This document shows, piece after piece, positions 35,410 to 48,741 of a DNA stretch of 64,000 nucleotides; position 1 is the stretch's first letter, and every line of letters begins with the position of its first letter. The stretch is from Dioscorea cayenensis subsp. rotundata (lineage: Eukaryota > Streptophyta > Magnoliopsida > Dioscoreales > Dioscoreaceae): contig NC_052486.1 of assembly GCF_009730915.1 (NCBI RefSeq), positions 23,031,589 to 23,095,588 on the forward strand. The letters run 5' to 3'. Below the pieces are notes generated by a model. It was not told where the DNA came from and did not search any database. It was given only the letters and a program-made list of their open reading frames with translations. A program made the position numbers and the translations under genes.

Positions 35410-36031
35410 ATTTTGAGGAAAAATATGTTATTTTATTACAAATTTATATTCACTTGAGATGGTAGTTGGTAGATATTATCATTGACAGCTTAAATTTTTA
35501 CTACTTTAAGACTATCGAAATTGCTGGGCAAGTCTTCACAGTCACTCAGTGAGATAAATACATTGAAGTCTGTGATGTATAATGTGTCACGTTAGTCTAA
35601 CAATTTCATGGAACTCAACTTCCAAATTAACAATGAGATTAGCCAAATTATATTGCTTGATTGCTGTTCTGACGTTTCTAACTTTCCTTCTGTATCAGGC
35701 CAAGAAAATTCTTGCTTGTTTAATTCGTCAAGGTAATTATTATAAATAAAAATGGCATTAGCAGAAAAGGATTTGGTTTCAAGAAAATTGCATCCTTGTA
35801 ATACTTTTCAGAATCCGAAAGTAATTAAAACAATAAAAAAGACAATGTGCTGAATTCCAACTTTGATTTGAAAATTGTTTCACAGCCGCTGCTCTTACTT
35901 TTCCAACTTGCTTCGTTATCAAAACGCCAGTTTCTGAAGGTTACCTCAATCACCCATAAAGAAACTAGAAAACAGAAAATTATAATCAAAGATAACATTA
36001 TTGCACAAAAGGATTTGACAAAATATATAAG
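35410..36031. other. Upstream spacer of gene C
   Basis: AT-rich, no gene. Phrases such as 'aaaaggatttg(g)', 'gctgttctgac' and 'cttgcttg' recall the 3' flank of gene A and suggest old duplication. Confidence 0.4.
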
Positions 36032-36049
36032 CACCTCATCATCCAATTG

Positions 36050-36064
36050 ATAAAAGTGGATAAA
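36050..36064 (-). mobile_element. 15-bp LINE micro-insertion with 18-bp perfect TSD
   Basis: CACCTCATCATCCAATTG occurs at 36032-36049 and again at 36065-36082. Between them lies ATAAAAGTGGATAAA, the reverse complement of the terminal bases of the LINE 3' end. The duplication is longer than the insert. Confidence 0.75.
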
Positions 36065-36087
36065 CACCTCATCATCCAATTGTAGAT

Positions 36088-36495
36088 TTTTTTTTTTTTC
36101 TTTTGACAAAGGTGACAATGGTCGACCCACAATAGAGTGTCAAGGGACTGATAGATACGGAAGTGCATTAGTTACGGTGGCTTAACGACCCATAGAGATT
36201 TTATAATTCGATTAGACGTCACATGGGGCAATTAGATACCTACCATGCGCACACCCAGAAAATATTTCAAGAACCAAACCAAGTTAATAAATCCCCCTGC
36301 CTTACAACCCTGGAGGGGAGTGAAACGATATCCTCCTACAAGGGACCCTATGAACAATGAACGAACAGTAGCACTATATTATTTTATATAGTATCTTCAG
36401 TATATACACAGTACTGCAACAGTACTGTCAACCCAGGAATTCGATCCTGGGTCAGCCCATTCACTATCCAAGTAACATACCACTTGTAATTTATC
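36088..36495 (-). mobile_element. tRNA-derived SINE-like element
   Basis: Reading from the right end on the minus strand, the sequence AGTGGTATGTTACTTGG is followed about 20 nt later by GGATCGAATTC, resembling the A and B boxes of a tRNA promoter. The left end is an oligo-T run (36088-36100), that is, a 3' A tail. Flanking TTGTA-ATTT-like sequence on both sides may be the target duplication. A diverged relative lies at 4676-4990. Confidence 0.5.
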
Positions 36496-37462
36496 CATAT
36501 TTCTCCCAAAGACAAAATAGATTAAAAATAAGTAACATTGGATTCAGACCAATTGCATACATACAATACTTTTCAGTATGAAAAGATGAACAAAACAGAC
36601 AGAAAGATTGATGGCAACGTGTTGAATTCAGACTTTTATTTTGAAAATGGTTGCACACTGAAGTCCAACTTTCATGTCAAAAATTATGGCACAAATTTGG
36701 CTCTTACATTTCCAAGTTCTTTCGAGAATGTAGATATTTCTTTGCTTGTTTGCCATACTTGCCTTACAATACTTTTCAAAATCCTAAGAAGATAAGAATA
36801 ACAAAGCAAATTAAAGGAGTAAACAATTGATGATCGATTTCAACTATTTGAATTGATTGTTAATGTGCTGAAACTCATTCACATCATTTTCTGCTAACAG
36901 ATACAGTTTGATTAAACAAACCATTTATATTATTTAATCATTATTCAAAGATTTTGACTATTAAACTCTTAAATACAACAACAACAAGTATGTGATATGA
37001 TGCTCTATGATGAGCATGTTTCAATTTCTTTAAGATCATAGTTAATGAATTAACACAACAAATAGTTAATTTTGATTATCTCAGTCATTGGTGTACTGCT
37101 TCACAAGCAAATACAAATAAATATGGCACTAATAACTGTCATTACGGTCTGAAGAACTGAATTTCTGTTTATTTTCAGGGAAGCTACGTACACAATAGGA
37201 TGCTGTGATTTTAAGTAGAAAAGCAAAACTTACAATATTGCCATATTTAGAATTGACTTATGTTTTAGAATATCCATCAATTGATAAATACCTTAATTTT
37301 GATTGTACGATATCGTGAATTAGTTAACATTGAGTGAGTATAATATTTCTTTTTTTGGATTTTAGCAACTCCTGATGACAAAAGACAAAAGTTATAGACT
37401 TCTGCTTTATTTATTTTATTTTTTTTTTTTTGCAAACATACATCAATGAATTGAGTAATAAT
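36496..37462. other. Spacer, nothing recognised
   Basis: AT-rich, no supported gene. 37120-37180 resembles the conserved flank near 22290 and 58250. Confidence 0.4.
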
Positions 37463-37763
37463 TGTTGGGATTGAACCAATTCATCAATTTGGGTTCCTCC
37501 TCATGTGTGGCCCACATGATCAAATTAATAGCTAGTTCTTCTCATTTACTTAACCTTTCTTGTAAAAGGTAGATAAAAGGATTGGTTCAATTAATTTGGA
37601 GAGGGTAAAAGACCAAAAGGAAGAAGGAAAAGCTTTGGTGGCTTTCTCCAATCCTCTTGTTAAGTAAGAAGTGTAGCCAAGGTTGAGGGTGTTCTTCTAG
37701 TGATTTTGTTCCTACTTCTTTGTATTGAATTATTTGTGGTGAATCATTATGCAACCCAATACA
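37463..37763 (+). repeat. Possible copia solo LTR
   Basis: Starts TGTTGGGATTG and ends CAACCCAATACA, with TG..CA ends and imperfect inverted termini, the look of a short Ty1/copia LTR. No target-site duplication is evident. Confidence 0.35.
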
Positions 37764-38410
37764 ATTTCTTATTTGCATAGTTAATTAGTTCGATGAGATT
37801 ACAACAATCGATGAATAAGTAGGCAAGTGGCAACTTCTTCACGCATGCATGTTTTGTGATAACTTGGCTCAACCTATACAAGGAATTGTCCATTTTGACA
37901 TATTCAATACCAAACCTCAAAGTTTTACCCTATAAAAAATGCATTTGCAATATCACAATTCTAATTCAGATTGTGTTTAGAATTTTTTATAGTGACATAA
38001 CCTATATGGTCCCGCATTGAATAGAGAAGAGAAAGATCTTGTGGCCATTTGTCACCCTATAGTCAAAAAAAAATAAAAATAAAAATCATGTTTATATGTA
38101 TGATTTGGACTTAAACATGTGAGGTTTCTTATATAAAACCAAACCATGGGCTTCGTACAAGGTTTTCCAAGGAATTGGTGATGCTTTTGTTGACAATACA
38201 AGGCACAATGGAATAGTAAAGGAATAGATGCATAGTTAACTCTTTTAATTTGTGAGTGCACAAAACACACAGATTTCCAAATTTAGATTTTGCATATTGT
38301 CATAGATAAAGACTAATTACCATGCATAAGCAGCCAAATAAAAATTTAACCTGAGGAGCCACTTTAATCCTTCATTTAGCAATCCAGTCAACCCAAGCAG
38401 GGGCCACCTC
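37764..38410. other. Spacer 3' of the second gypsy element
   Basis: No gene recognised. Confidence 0.45.
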
Positions 38411-38833
38411 TGTAGCACCTCGGCTAGGGTTTGATTTCTCACTGAGCTCAATGAAAAGCTATGGAATAATCAGGAAAGAGAAATAAGAAGATGAGGAAAA
38501 GGGTGAAAAGAAGGGAGGAGAGGAAAGAGAGAGAAAAGAGGAGAAAGGAGACGAATGATAGGCTGCCTGCCCACTCATCCTCTCATTTGATATTTATATT
38601 CTTTTTGAAAATAACAACCTTCATACAAAGTGCCTTGAGCATCACGCTACACCAAACTACAGGTTAAGGTTAACAATCCTTGATATGACCCATTGATTAC
38701 GAGGTAATCTCCTCATAATCCTCCCACTATAAAATCATCAAACCGCGTGCCAGGTGTTGTTTTCCTATTGCTTCTCCTCAGACCGCTAGTATCTTGACTA
38801 TTGACCTCTTCTTTTTGACCCTTGACCGCTACA
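38411..38833 (-). repeat. 3' LTR of the second gypsy element
   Basis: 423 bp with perfect terminal TGTAGC...GCTACA. A purine-rich stretch (GAAGGGACATCAAT) directly precedes it on the minus strand. Confidence 0.65.
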
Positions 38834-40692
38834 ATTGATGTCCCTTCGGAATTTGACTTGTCCTCAAGTTGAAAACAAGGAAAATTCTGGTGAAGCTCTT
38901 GCTCAGTCTCCTAAGTTGCATCCACAGCGGACTGGTTCTCCCATTGAACCAGAAATTGTTTAACTGGCTGACCTTGCAGTAACACCAAACGGGAACGGAG
39001 GACCTCTACTGGTTGGAAGACGGGGTGATTGGCCTTGAATTCCCATGGAAGGGGCAGCTCTTGGATGGAAGGATCCCTCCGCCAAAGTTTGAGCTTGGAA
39101 ATGTGAAAGACATTGTGCAGCTGAGCCGTATCTGGGAGCTCTAGGCGGTAAGCCACCTCCCCTATCCGTTCCAGGATTTTGAAGGGCCCAAAGAACCTCT
39201 TCGAAAGTTTGTGAGAGGGTTGACGTGTGAGGGACCGTTGTCGATACGGTTGCAGTTTCACAAAGACCCAGTCGTCAACCTCGAAGGAAGCATCTGTGCG
39301 CTTTCTATCAGCGTGGTTCTTCATACGCTGTTGTGCTCGACTGAGATTATCCCGGAGTGTGGCCAGAATTCATGTCCGATCAGAAAGTAAGTTGTGAACT
39401 TCCTCCACAGCAGTGTCGGACCCCACATAGTCAAGTAAGGTTGGAGGTGCCCGCTCGTACACCGCTTCAAACGGTGACATCTGGATTGCTGAGTGCCAAG
39501 ATGTGTTATAATGCCACTCCGCCCAAGCCAGGAAGTGATACCATTGCTTCGGGTGTTTGCCGGCAAAGCAACGTAGATAGTCCTCCAAGTACCGGTTAAG
39601 GATCTCCGTTTGCCCATCCGTTTGAGGGTGATATGCGCTACTCATCGACAATTGAGTGCCCTGCAAACGGAACAATTCTCTCCAGAATTGGCTCATAAAC
39701 AATGGATCTCTATCCGAAATAAGTGAAACTGGAACCCCGTGTAAGCGAATAACATCTTTGATAAATATTTCAGCAACTTGAGCATCAGTGAATTGGGAAG
39801 GCAATGCAGAGAAGTGGGCCTGTTTGGACAGTCGGTCCACCACCACCACCAGTATAACTGTTTTGCCAGCTGAATTTGGAAGATGAGTGATGAAGTCCAG
39901 CGATAGCGATTCCCAGATTTTTCCCAGAATCGGCAGAGGTTGTAACAGGCCCTGCGGAGCCCTGTTAAATGGTTTCACAGCTTGACACATCCTGCAAGAA
40001 GCCACAAACTCCTTGACCTGTTGCTTGAGGGTAGGCCAGAAAAAAGTTGCAGCAATCCGATGATAGGTCCTACGGACACCTGTGTGCCCCCCTACAGGTG
40101 TATTATGGAACTCAGAAATTAACAGTTGTTGTAATGGACCGTTGGAAGGTACCATGATACGTCCCTTGAAGAGAATGATGTGATCCCTGATAGAATAGTT
40201 TGAGTATTGAGAAGGATTTTGTTGAATACCCTCGAATAAGGATTTCAATGTACGATCATCCTTGTAAGCACGTTGTAATGCTTGCCATATCACTGGAAGA
40301 GGTTGAGTAACAGCGAGGGCCGTTAGTTGAGGTGTCTCATTCTCATGGAGTCTGGATAATGCATCCGCTGGCCTATTAGTTGCTGCAGATTTGTATACAA
40401 TGTCAAAGTCGAAACCCAAGAGTTTTGTGAGCCACCGATGTTGGTCGGGGGTCTGAATGCTTTGGTGTAATAGAGAGCGGAGGCTCTGATGATCTGTATA
40501 GATGATGAAGCGGCTGCCCAACAGATACTGACGCCAACGCCGGACTGCTTCAGTGAGGGCATACATCTCACGGACGTAGGCGGATGATGCCCGAAGCCGA
40601 GGGGTGAGTGCCTTACTAAAGTATGCAATCGGATGTTGATCTTGCAACAAGATCACCCCAATGCCGGTTGAGGAAGCATCAGTTTGAATTTC
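38834..40692 (-). pseudogene. Gypsy pol (RNase H-integrase-chromodomain), two stop codons
   Basis: It begins inside RNase H (EIQTDASSTGIG) at the gap edge and continues with YTDHQSL and RPADALSRL. The integrase zinc finger follows (FHNTPVGGHTG.., C..C near 39990), then catalytic residues in LDFITHLP, LISDRDPLF and TDGQTEILN, and a chromodomain (FLVQWEN). The frame is continuous, but TGA at 39370-39372 interrupts the linker and TAG at 38911-38913 replaces a tryptophan of the chromodomain. Both are transition-type changes. Dead as assembled. Confidence 0.88.
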
Positions 40693-41692
40693 NNNNNNNN
40701 NNNNNNNNNNNNNNNNNNNNNNNNNNNNNNNNNNNNNNNNNNNNNNNNNNNNNNNNNNNNNNNNNNNNNNNNNNNNNNNNNNNNNNNNNNNNNNNNNNNN
40801 NNNNNNNNNNNNNNNNNNNNNNNNNNNNNNNNNNNNNNNNNNNNNNNNNNNNNNNNNNNNNNNNNNNNNNNNNNNNNNNNNNNNNNNNNNNNNNNNNNNN
40901 NNNNNNNNNNNNNNNNNNNNNNNNNNNNNNNNNNNNNNNNNNNNNNNNNNNNNNNNNNNNNNNNNNNNNNNNNNNNNNNNNNNNNNNNNNNNNNNNNNNN
41001 NNNNNNNNNNNNNNNNNNNNNNNNNNNNNNNNNNNNNNNNNNNNNNNNNNNNNNNNNNNNNNNNNNNNNNNNNNNNNNNNNNNNNNNNNNNNNNNNNNNN
41101 NNNNNNNNNNNNNNNNNNNNNNNNNNNNNNNNNNNNNNNNNNNNNNNNNNNNNNNNNNNNNNNNNNNNNNNNNNNNNNNNNNNNNNNNNNNNNNNNNNNN
41201 NNNNNNNNNNNNNNNNNNNNNNNNNNNNNNNNNNNNNNNNNNNNNNNNNNNNNNNNNNNNNNNNNNNNNNNNNNNNNNNNNNNNNNNNNNNNNNNNNNNN
41301 NNNNNNNNNNNNNNNNNNNNNNNNNNNNNNNNNNNNNNNNNNNNNNNNNNNNNNNNNNNNNNNNNNNNNNNNNNNNNNNNNNNNNNNNNNNNNNNNNNNN
41401 NNNNNNNNNNNNNNNNNNNNNNNNNNNNNNNNNNNNNNNNNNNNNNNNNNNNNNNNNNNNNNNNNNNNNNNNNNNNNNNNNNNNNNNNNNNNNNNNNNNN
41501 NNNNNNNNNNNNNNNNNNNNNNNNNNNNNNNNNNNNNNNNNNNNNNNNNNNNNNNNNNNNNNNNNNNNNNNNNNNNNNNNNNNNNNNNNNNNNNNNNNNN
41601 NNNNNNNNNNNNNNNNNNNNNNNNNNNNNNNNNNNNNNNNNNNNNNNNNNNNNNNNNNNNNNNNNNNNNNNNNNNNNNNNNNNNNNNNNNNN
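40693..41692. other. Assembly gap (1000 N)
   Basis: Exactly 1000 N, a placeholder size. It separates contigs B and C. Confidence 0.99.
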
Positions 41693-42144
41693 ATTTGGTA
41701 CCTCTCCAACCATTAAGGATGAACCTAGATGTGCATTTGACCCTAATTAGAGAATTCCTTATCCCTAATGTAATCATAGGAGGATTTGGTCGGAAGAAAC
41801 TTTGAGCCAATACTCGTATGGGATTAGGGGTAATCACTAAGGGATTCCGGATTACCTACTTTAAGAATCTCTTGGTCCAAAATCACCAACAAACCCAGTT
41901 TCTTCTAGCATTAGTAGCCCCGAGGGAATCCGCATCTGCGACCATTCTTTTCTTTTGATTTCTCATTCATTTGCCTCGGTGTGTAGACTTCTTCTTTTAG
42001 TTATTTTTACTCCCTTTTACTAGCTTAGGACAAACAAATGAGTAAAAAGGAAGTAAGGGTAGCTCCTTAGCTCAGTGGAATACGACCCTGTGTCGCTCAT
42101 AGAGTATTACTTGATGAACCCCTGCATTTGCAGGATCACAATCA
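41693..42144 (+). repeat. Partial solo LTR, inverse of 24737-25196
   Basis: Reverse complement of the end of the solo LTR at 24737-26177, in the same insertion site: the ACTCC flank at 42145-42149 is the complement of GGAGT. Nearly identical. Confidence 0.9.
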
Positions 42145-42539
42145 ACTCCCCCATATGATTCATTATCATATGACCCGTAGGATAAAGTAGGCCAATAGGA
42201 TAAGACTATCATATCCTATTGGCACACCAAACAAATGATGTGAGCAGGATATGAAAGTCTCATCATATTCTATCATTATTATCATATCCATCAAATGGGT
42301 TCTTAGAGTGCGTTTGGTGGACAGGATATGATATAGACTCGGATATGATATGAGGACCTGGATAGGAGTATTAAAGAATATGGGCATGATAAGCTCATAT
42401 CTATCATATGTTTGATGCACATCGGATAAATCATTAAGTATCATTTTGTTATCTTATTTTATGTTTGAAGTGAACCAGATGACAACAAGATATGATATAA
42501 ATGGTATGTAAATAGACAAAATTACCTTTTATAATATAG

Positions 42540-42582
<43 letters not shown>

Positions 42583-42680
42583 AAAATAGACTTTTTTTGA
42601 ATTTTTTTTCCTTAATGATTTGCTTATCGAGATATTTTTAAACTTTTTAAAAAAATAAATAACTCATAAATAATATCCAC
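42145..42680 (-). repeat. TIR repeat units U2/U1, inverse copy of 24229-24736
   Basis: Reverse complement of the left end of contig B, including the U1/U2 junction near 42302. It ends at the copia insertion at 42681, within two or three bases of where contig B begins. Confidence 0.85.
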
Positions 42681-43086
42681 TGTTAAGAATATATATGTTA
42701 TAAATGTAAAGATAGTAATAAGAATAGAGAACCAGAGTATTTACCAAAACCCAAAAACCTTGAAGAATTAACTTCTTCTTCTTTCTTCTTTTATTTCTCT
42801 CTTTTCTTTTTCTTCTCTTTTCTTTTTATATCAAAGTATACAAAATGAGGGTATTTATAGGGTTACAAGAGTTGAATGAACGGCCGGGATCGATTCGATC
42901 CGACGGTCCAAAAATACACGGTTGGTGGAATAGTAATGAGACCCGGCGCCGCTACGATGCACTCATATGGCGGTCACTACATGTTGTTATCGCTACATGA
43001 TGTTATCTAGAAGTTACTATAGTAATGTCTCTACATAGATGAAATTGCTACGATGAGACATCCATTACAAATATTTGTTTATAACA
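42681..43086 (-). repeat. 3' LTR of the copia element
   Basis: 406 bp, paired with 48742-49148. Confidence 0.9.
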
Positions 43087-46000
43087 CTCCCCTTGACGCT
43101 ACTACGACCAAAGGATATGTCTGTTAAAACCTTGCTAGGAAAAACCCAGTGGGATAAAAACCTAGCTAAGGAAAAAGAGTACACTATCCTTGGCACATTT
43201 GAGGGTTACTGCCTCATTAAAAACCTTGCCTCGGAAAAACCCATTGGGACAAAAACCATGGCGAAGGGAAAAAGAGTACGCCTCCTCAAATAAATAACTT
43301 TTTAACTCATATCAGAAGTACTTACATCCTTAAGTCTTCTCATCCCGATTTTGTATATAAGTCTTTGGTGAATGCACTTAGGAAGTGATTTTGTGAATAG
43401 ATCACCGATTCTCACCTGGATTGAATCTTTTTGAACTCTATAACGCCTTCTTTCCGGAGATCATGAGTGTAGAAAAATTTTTGAGTGATATATGTTTCGT
43501 TCTCGTCACCTTTAATATAACCTCCTTGTATTTGAGAAATACAAGCATTGTTGTCTTCATAAATTACTATAGCATTTGTTGTTACTCGATGGTAATTTGC
43601 GGGATGATCGTATATGCTCAATCATAGATCGTAACCATTGGCATTCACGACTTGCTTCATGGAGAGCTAGAATTTCGAGCATGATTCTGATGAAGTAGTC
43701 AGAAGAGTTTGTTTTGTGGAACGCCATGAGATAGTCTGTACTATCATGAAGAAAAACATGTATCCGATCCCCGAGATCGCCCTTTATGAGGATCGACTGG
43801 ATACCCAGATGTCAAGAAACACTGGGAGGTTGGATGAAGACTCATGTCGATAGAATAAACCCAGATCTGTAGTTCCTCGTAAATAACGTAGCACATCTTT
43901 TATTCCTTTCCAGTGTCTTCGTGTCGGTGTAGAGACCCGTATCTTGTTAGAAGATTCTATCGCAAAAGCTATATCCTGGTTCGGTATTATTTCAGAAGGT
44001 ACATTAATGCACCGATTAGACTTAAATATGGAGTTTCTGGACCAAGAATGATCTCTCCTTCTTCCCTAGGGCGAAATGGATCTTTCTCGAACATCAAGAG
44101 TTCGGACGACCATATCAGGCATGCTCAGTGGATAAGCCTTCTCCATATTGAATCTCTTCAAAGACCTTTTCAGCATAGGGTTGATTGATGCACAAATATT
44201 CCCCGAGGATAAGTGCTCGATTTGTATACCTAGATGTCAATTTGGTCTTTCCCAAATCTTTCATTTCAAATTCTTTTTCGGATATGATCTGCTAGACTGC
44301 AATTTTCGTGAAGAGTGCCTTACAAGATTTAAATCATCCACATATATCGCTATCACAAACAAAAACCGTTAGTATAACTTTTAATAAAACACACATGGAC
44401 ATATATTATCATTTTTGGTACCCTTCTTTTTATAAGATATTCAATCGAGACGGTTATACCACATCCGTCCCGCATTGTTTTTAACCCATCAAAAGAGATC
44501 TCTCGTAATTTAATAGAGTATAAATGATGATTATTTGTAATGTTTGTTTTTTTCTATATCCTTCGTGGATTTTCATATATATGTCATTTTCAAGTAATCC
44601 ATACTGTATATGTCTGTGACAACATCCATCAATCGCGATATCTAATTTATTACTGTCGCCATGGCAATTAAAAATCGAAAAGTAATTCCATCCATTACGT
44701 GAGAGTATGTCTCTTCATAATCAATACCGTGCATTTGAGAAAAACCCTTGAGCAACCAGGTCTTGCTTTGTATCTCATAATTTGATTATTTTTCATTTCT
44801 TTTTTTCTCACAAACACCCATTTATAACCGACTGGTTTTTATCCCTTCGGTGTTGGCACTATCGGCCCCAAACACCCTCACGCTTTTGATAGGGAATTTA
44901 GCTCAGCCTGGATAGCTTCTTTCCATTTTGGCCAATCATTTTTTTGTCGACATTCTTCAATGGATCGTGGCTCGGATCATTATCAGTATTTATTTCTATA
45001 TCTGTAGATGAATATATCATTTATTTCGGTCTCATGCCGATTCAATCTTTGACCATCATCTACATAGCAAATTGAATTTTTCAACATTTTCGTAAATATC
45101 ATCCCCCATTGATTCTTCATTAACTTGTTCGAGGGTTTTATAATTTCTCTTCCCTCTTTACATGGGAGATCCTTTTCTTTATTTTTTTCCGCTTTCCTTT
45201 TTCTAGGAGCTGAATCTTTGGCACCAATTGGTCTTCCACGTTTTTGTCGTGGTTTATTTTCTATTTGATTTTCTTTCAATGGATTCTTAGGAATCTCAAT
45301 TCTTGCAGGAGCATTAGCAATCGGTATATATGATTTGGTTACCATTTTTAGTATCAAAGTGAATGCATCGTGATTTCATTTCAGTAATATTTTGCAATTT
45401 AATGATCCTTTGAACTTCAAGTTCACATTCATCTGGTACGAGGATCATATGTATGTAATCATGATGCATTCCAATCAATTTCTTTTTGGCTCATTTTTGA
45501 GTAATCATTTCTCCCCTAATGCAGGGGAAGACGATTCATCGAAAACGATAACTGCAAAATTCGCAGAAGAATACATCCCCTCATAATGGTTCTAAATATC
45601 GTATAATCTGAAGGGGAATCATAACCAACATATATACCAAGTCTCAGCGCTATGGACCCATTTTTGTACGATTTGGTGGTGGTATTGGCACATATATCTG
45701 CACAACCAAATATTCTTATATATGAAATATCGGCCTTTACCCATAACAAGTTGAGCGTGGTGAATATAAAATTACATGCAGTGGGTCGGATCCAGATTAA
45801 AAGTCATGCAGCATGCAAAATAGCATCGACCCCACGCACTTAGTAGGCGCTTTTCAGTCCCCTAATAACATCGATTTGAGCAATAATCTGGAGTCTTTTA
45901 ATTAATGACTCCGCTAACCCATTTTGGGTACGTATATGAGCTACCTGGACGCTCAACATGTATTCCAACTCGCCATACAATAATCATAAAATGATTTTTG

Positions 46001-48000
46001 ATGAAAAATTCACCAAAGATTATCAAGACGTAATTGTCTTTATGGGATAATCTCGGAAATTGTGCTTTAAGCCCCGATAATTTGTGCCAATAACCTTGCA
46101 AAATGCTACATTCCTCGTAGATGTAGTTTAAACATGGGACCATCTAGTCGACGATCGATTAAAAACCATAAAATACCCTAAAAATGGTCCACATCGACGG
46201 ATGTATTGGTCCACAAATGTCTCCTTTAGTATTCTTTCTAAAAATTTAGGAGATTCACCACCACTTTTGTTATAGAAGGTCTGGTTATTAGCTTTCCCAT
46301 TGAACATGCTGAACATGCATATTCATTATGTGTTAGGATTTTATAATCCTTCAGTCGGGTGTCCATGAGAACTAGTAATAATCCGCGTAAACATAATAGC
46401 ACCCTGGATGTCCAAGTCTTTCATGCCATATTTTAAATATCTCTCGGGTCATTAACCTTCCCAAGGGTTAATACCGATATGATTCCATCACTTTAATACG
46501 TGTAAAATATAATCCCGAGGATATACAGGAAAGCTTTCAAGTACATGCGTTTTTGGCATGAAATGACTTGTGTAATATAAAGATATTCTTTTCCTTCCTT
46601 ATCAACCGTCTCTAAATGATATCCATTGAGACGTATATCTTTAAAGCTTAAAAGGTTCCTCCTAGACTTAGGGAATAGAGAGCATTTTTTCATCCTGCAA
46701 GGATGTTCCATTTGGCAACATCAATCGCCGCTTCTCCAGAACCTTCAACCGAGTCCGACTGACCCTCGCTATTGTAGGGCTATATATGCCTTTCTCATTG
46801 ATAAGGATATAAAATATATTTTTTTCTTGTCAAAATAGTATGCGTTGTCCCACAATCAATAATGCATTCATCATCAGCCATATTCTAACAAAACAAAAGA
46901 AAAACATAATTTAATAAAACATAAAGACATATTACAAACTAGTCTATAAGGAAATCGACTATATCTAAATATGTATTTTTCAGTTACATTTAAATTATTT
47001 ACGGAATTATCCTCAATTGGATCAATCTATGGGTTGTCAAGCAAAAATTTGTCTCAATATCTTTACCTTTCTTGTTTTTTTAAGTGATTCTTGGTAAAGA
47101 TGGACAAAATGTTTTGGGGTCCCTGCATTTCCCGGACCAACGACCTTCCGTGCCACAACGACATAGCATGTATCTTTCTTTTCGTCTCTAACCCCATCTT
47201 GTGGCTTTTGTTGCTTCGCTGATGTACATCAATTCTATTATCGCGTGGTCCGATATTATTTCGCCCCCACCACGACCGCGTAGTCCTCGACCACCATAAT
47301 TTCCTCGCCCACCGCGGTTTTTAAAACTAGCACCGCGACCACGCCATCTCTTTCGCCTCAAAAATTAATTTCCGGCAGCTAGTGCTCGATCCGGATGGTC
47401 GAGATTGATGATTCCGCATCAACAATTCATTGTTTTGCTCCGCCCACGAGGAGACAAGAAATTAATTCGTGAGAATTTTTGTAAAAATTCTTTTCTCTAT
47501 ATTGTTGTTGTAATATAACATTTCGATGCGTGAAATGTTGTAAATGTTTTCTCGAGCATCATTCCTTCTCACATCTGCTTTCTCCACTGGAGACGGCAAT
47601 CGAAACAATTTTTAAACATTTCTGAATTATATTCTCGCACGCTTTTAAAATCTTGAAACCCCGAGGCTTGACCAATCATTGCGTGCTTTTGGGCAAGTAG
47701 ACCATTCTCGAGATGTTCAAATCTCTTTCGTGGATAACCACAATTCCCCGTGGATCCTCAATGGTCAAGTATTCATTCTTCGGGGCCATCATCAATACGA
47801 TGCCTTATAAATATTAAGGCCTTCGCCTTTATTATCACTAGGCTCATCGTTATTAGCCTCAATAGTTTTTACTCGGGTGTTTCTTGCTTTCGGATGAAGC
47901 TTGATATCAAGGCTCCATGATATATAATTGCTCCCCGAGATTTGAAGGGCCTCGAATTCTCTTTTTCGCAATATTTGCCATTTTTTCTTCAAAATAATAA
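43087..48000 (-). pseudogene. Copia gag-pol, many frame breaks
   Basis: Pieces in the copia order, read right to left. Gag start (ILRKREFEALQISGSNYISW) lies at about 47900-47990. A CYRC zinc-knuckle relic lies near 47160, and the protease motif IIDCGTTHT near 46850. Integrase parts include IFGCADICA and GIYVGYDSPSDYTI at 45590-45700. The basic linker RGRPIGAKDSAPRKRK lies near 45220. RNase H with IVIYEDNNACISQIQ and FFYTHDL is at 43440-43570. No long frame survives, so the element is inactive as assembled. Confidence 0.85.
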
Positions 48001-48741
48001 TATAGCATGTAATTAGAATAGAGTATAGAATAAAATATAAATCATCTATACTTGCTCATATATACTCGGTATTGTTCATGTATAACACTATTCATATATA
48101 CAGTACTGTTCATGTACGACACTATTCATGTATACATTACTATTCATGCATACGGTATCAGTCTTACATACTGCAATTATTGCAAAGATTGGGAATTAAA
48201 AATTTGTTTGAAAGTGATTATAAGTTAAAAAGGGAAGAAGAAGTAAAAATAATGGAGAGAAGAAAATAGGGGGCCGACGGAGAAAAGCCGGCCGAGTTGC
48301 CGACGGAGAAACTCGAAGGGGCCGGCGAAGTCGTGAGAAGGGCGTCGGAGAAGAGAAAAAGGGCCCGATGTATCTTTACTGTGTTTTTGTCAACGATCGA
48401 CGGAGAGAGGTCGCCGTGAAAAACTTAGAAGATGATGCTTGATAATTTGGATTTGATGGAAAAACCTCATTGTAATAATAATATTATTGTTTTTTCTTGT
48501 TTATTTTAAAAGTATCGGGCAATATTAGCCTTTACGGCTTTTAGTATCAGATGTTTTTTTATGTATGCTTCTAAGAAAATCTTATGTATTGTTGACTGAA
48601 TAAAATGTATGGTTTGCTAGTATTATATTACCTGTCGATCCTTCCTGCATTCAGTGTTAGAAATGGATTCCACATATATATATATATATTAGATGAGTCA
48701 AAGAAAATTAAAATCATATGAGCAAATTCGTGCTGATAACG

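Larger units (their letters stand above)
38411..40692 (-). mobile_element. Second Ty3/gypsy chromovirus, 5' part lost in gap
   Basis: The 3' half of an element on the minus strand: RNase H, integrase, chromodomain and 3' LTR. It runs into the N gap at 40693. It is a different lineage copy from the one at 16-22 kb, as their protein sequences differ widely. Confidence 0.9.

Noticed and set aside
40623..41837. Several long open frames on both strands across the second gap
   Set aside because: They consist of N. Only the gypsy frame at the gap edge is supported by motifs.
43075..48269. Plus-strand small frames in the copia element
   Set aside because: Opposite-strand shadows; copia motifs are on the minus strand.
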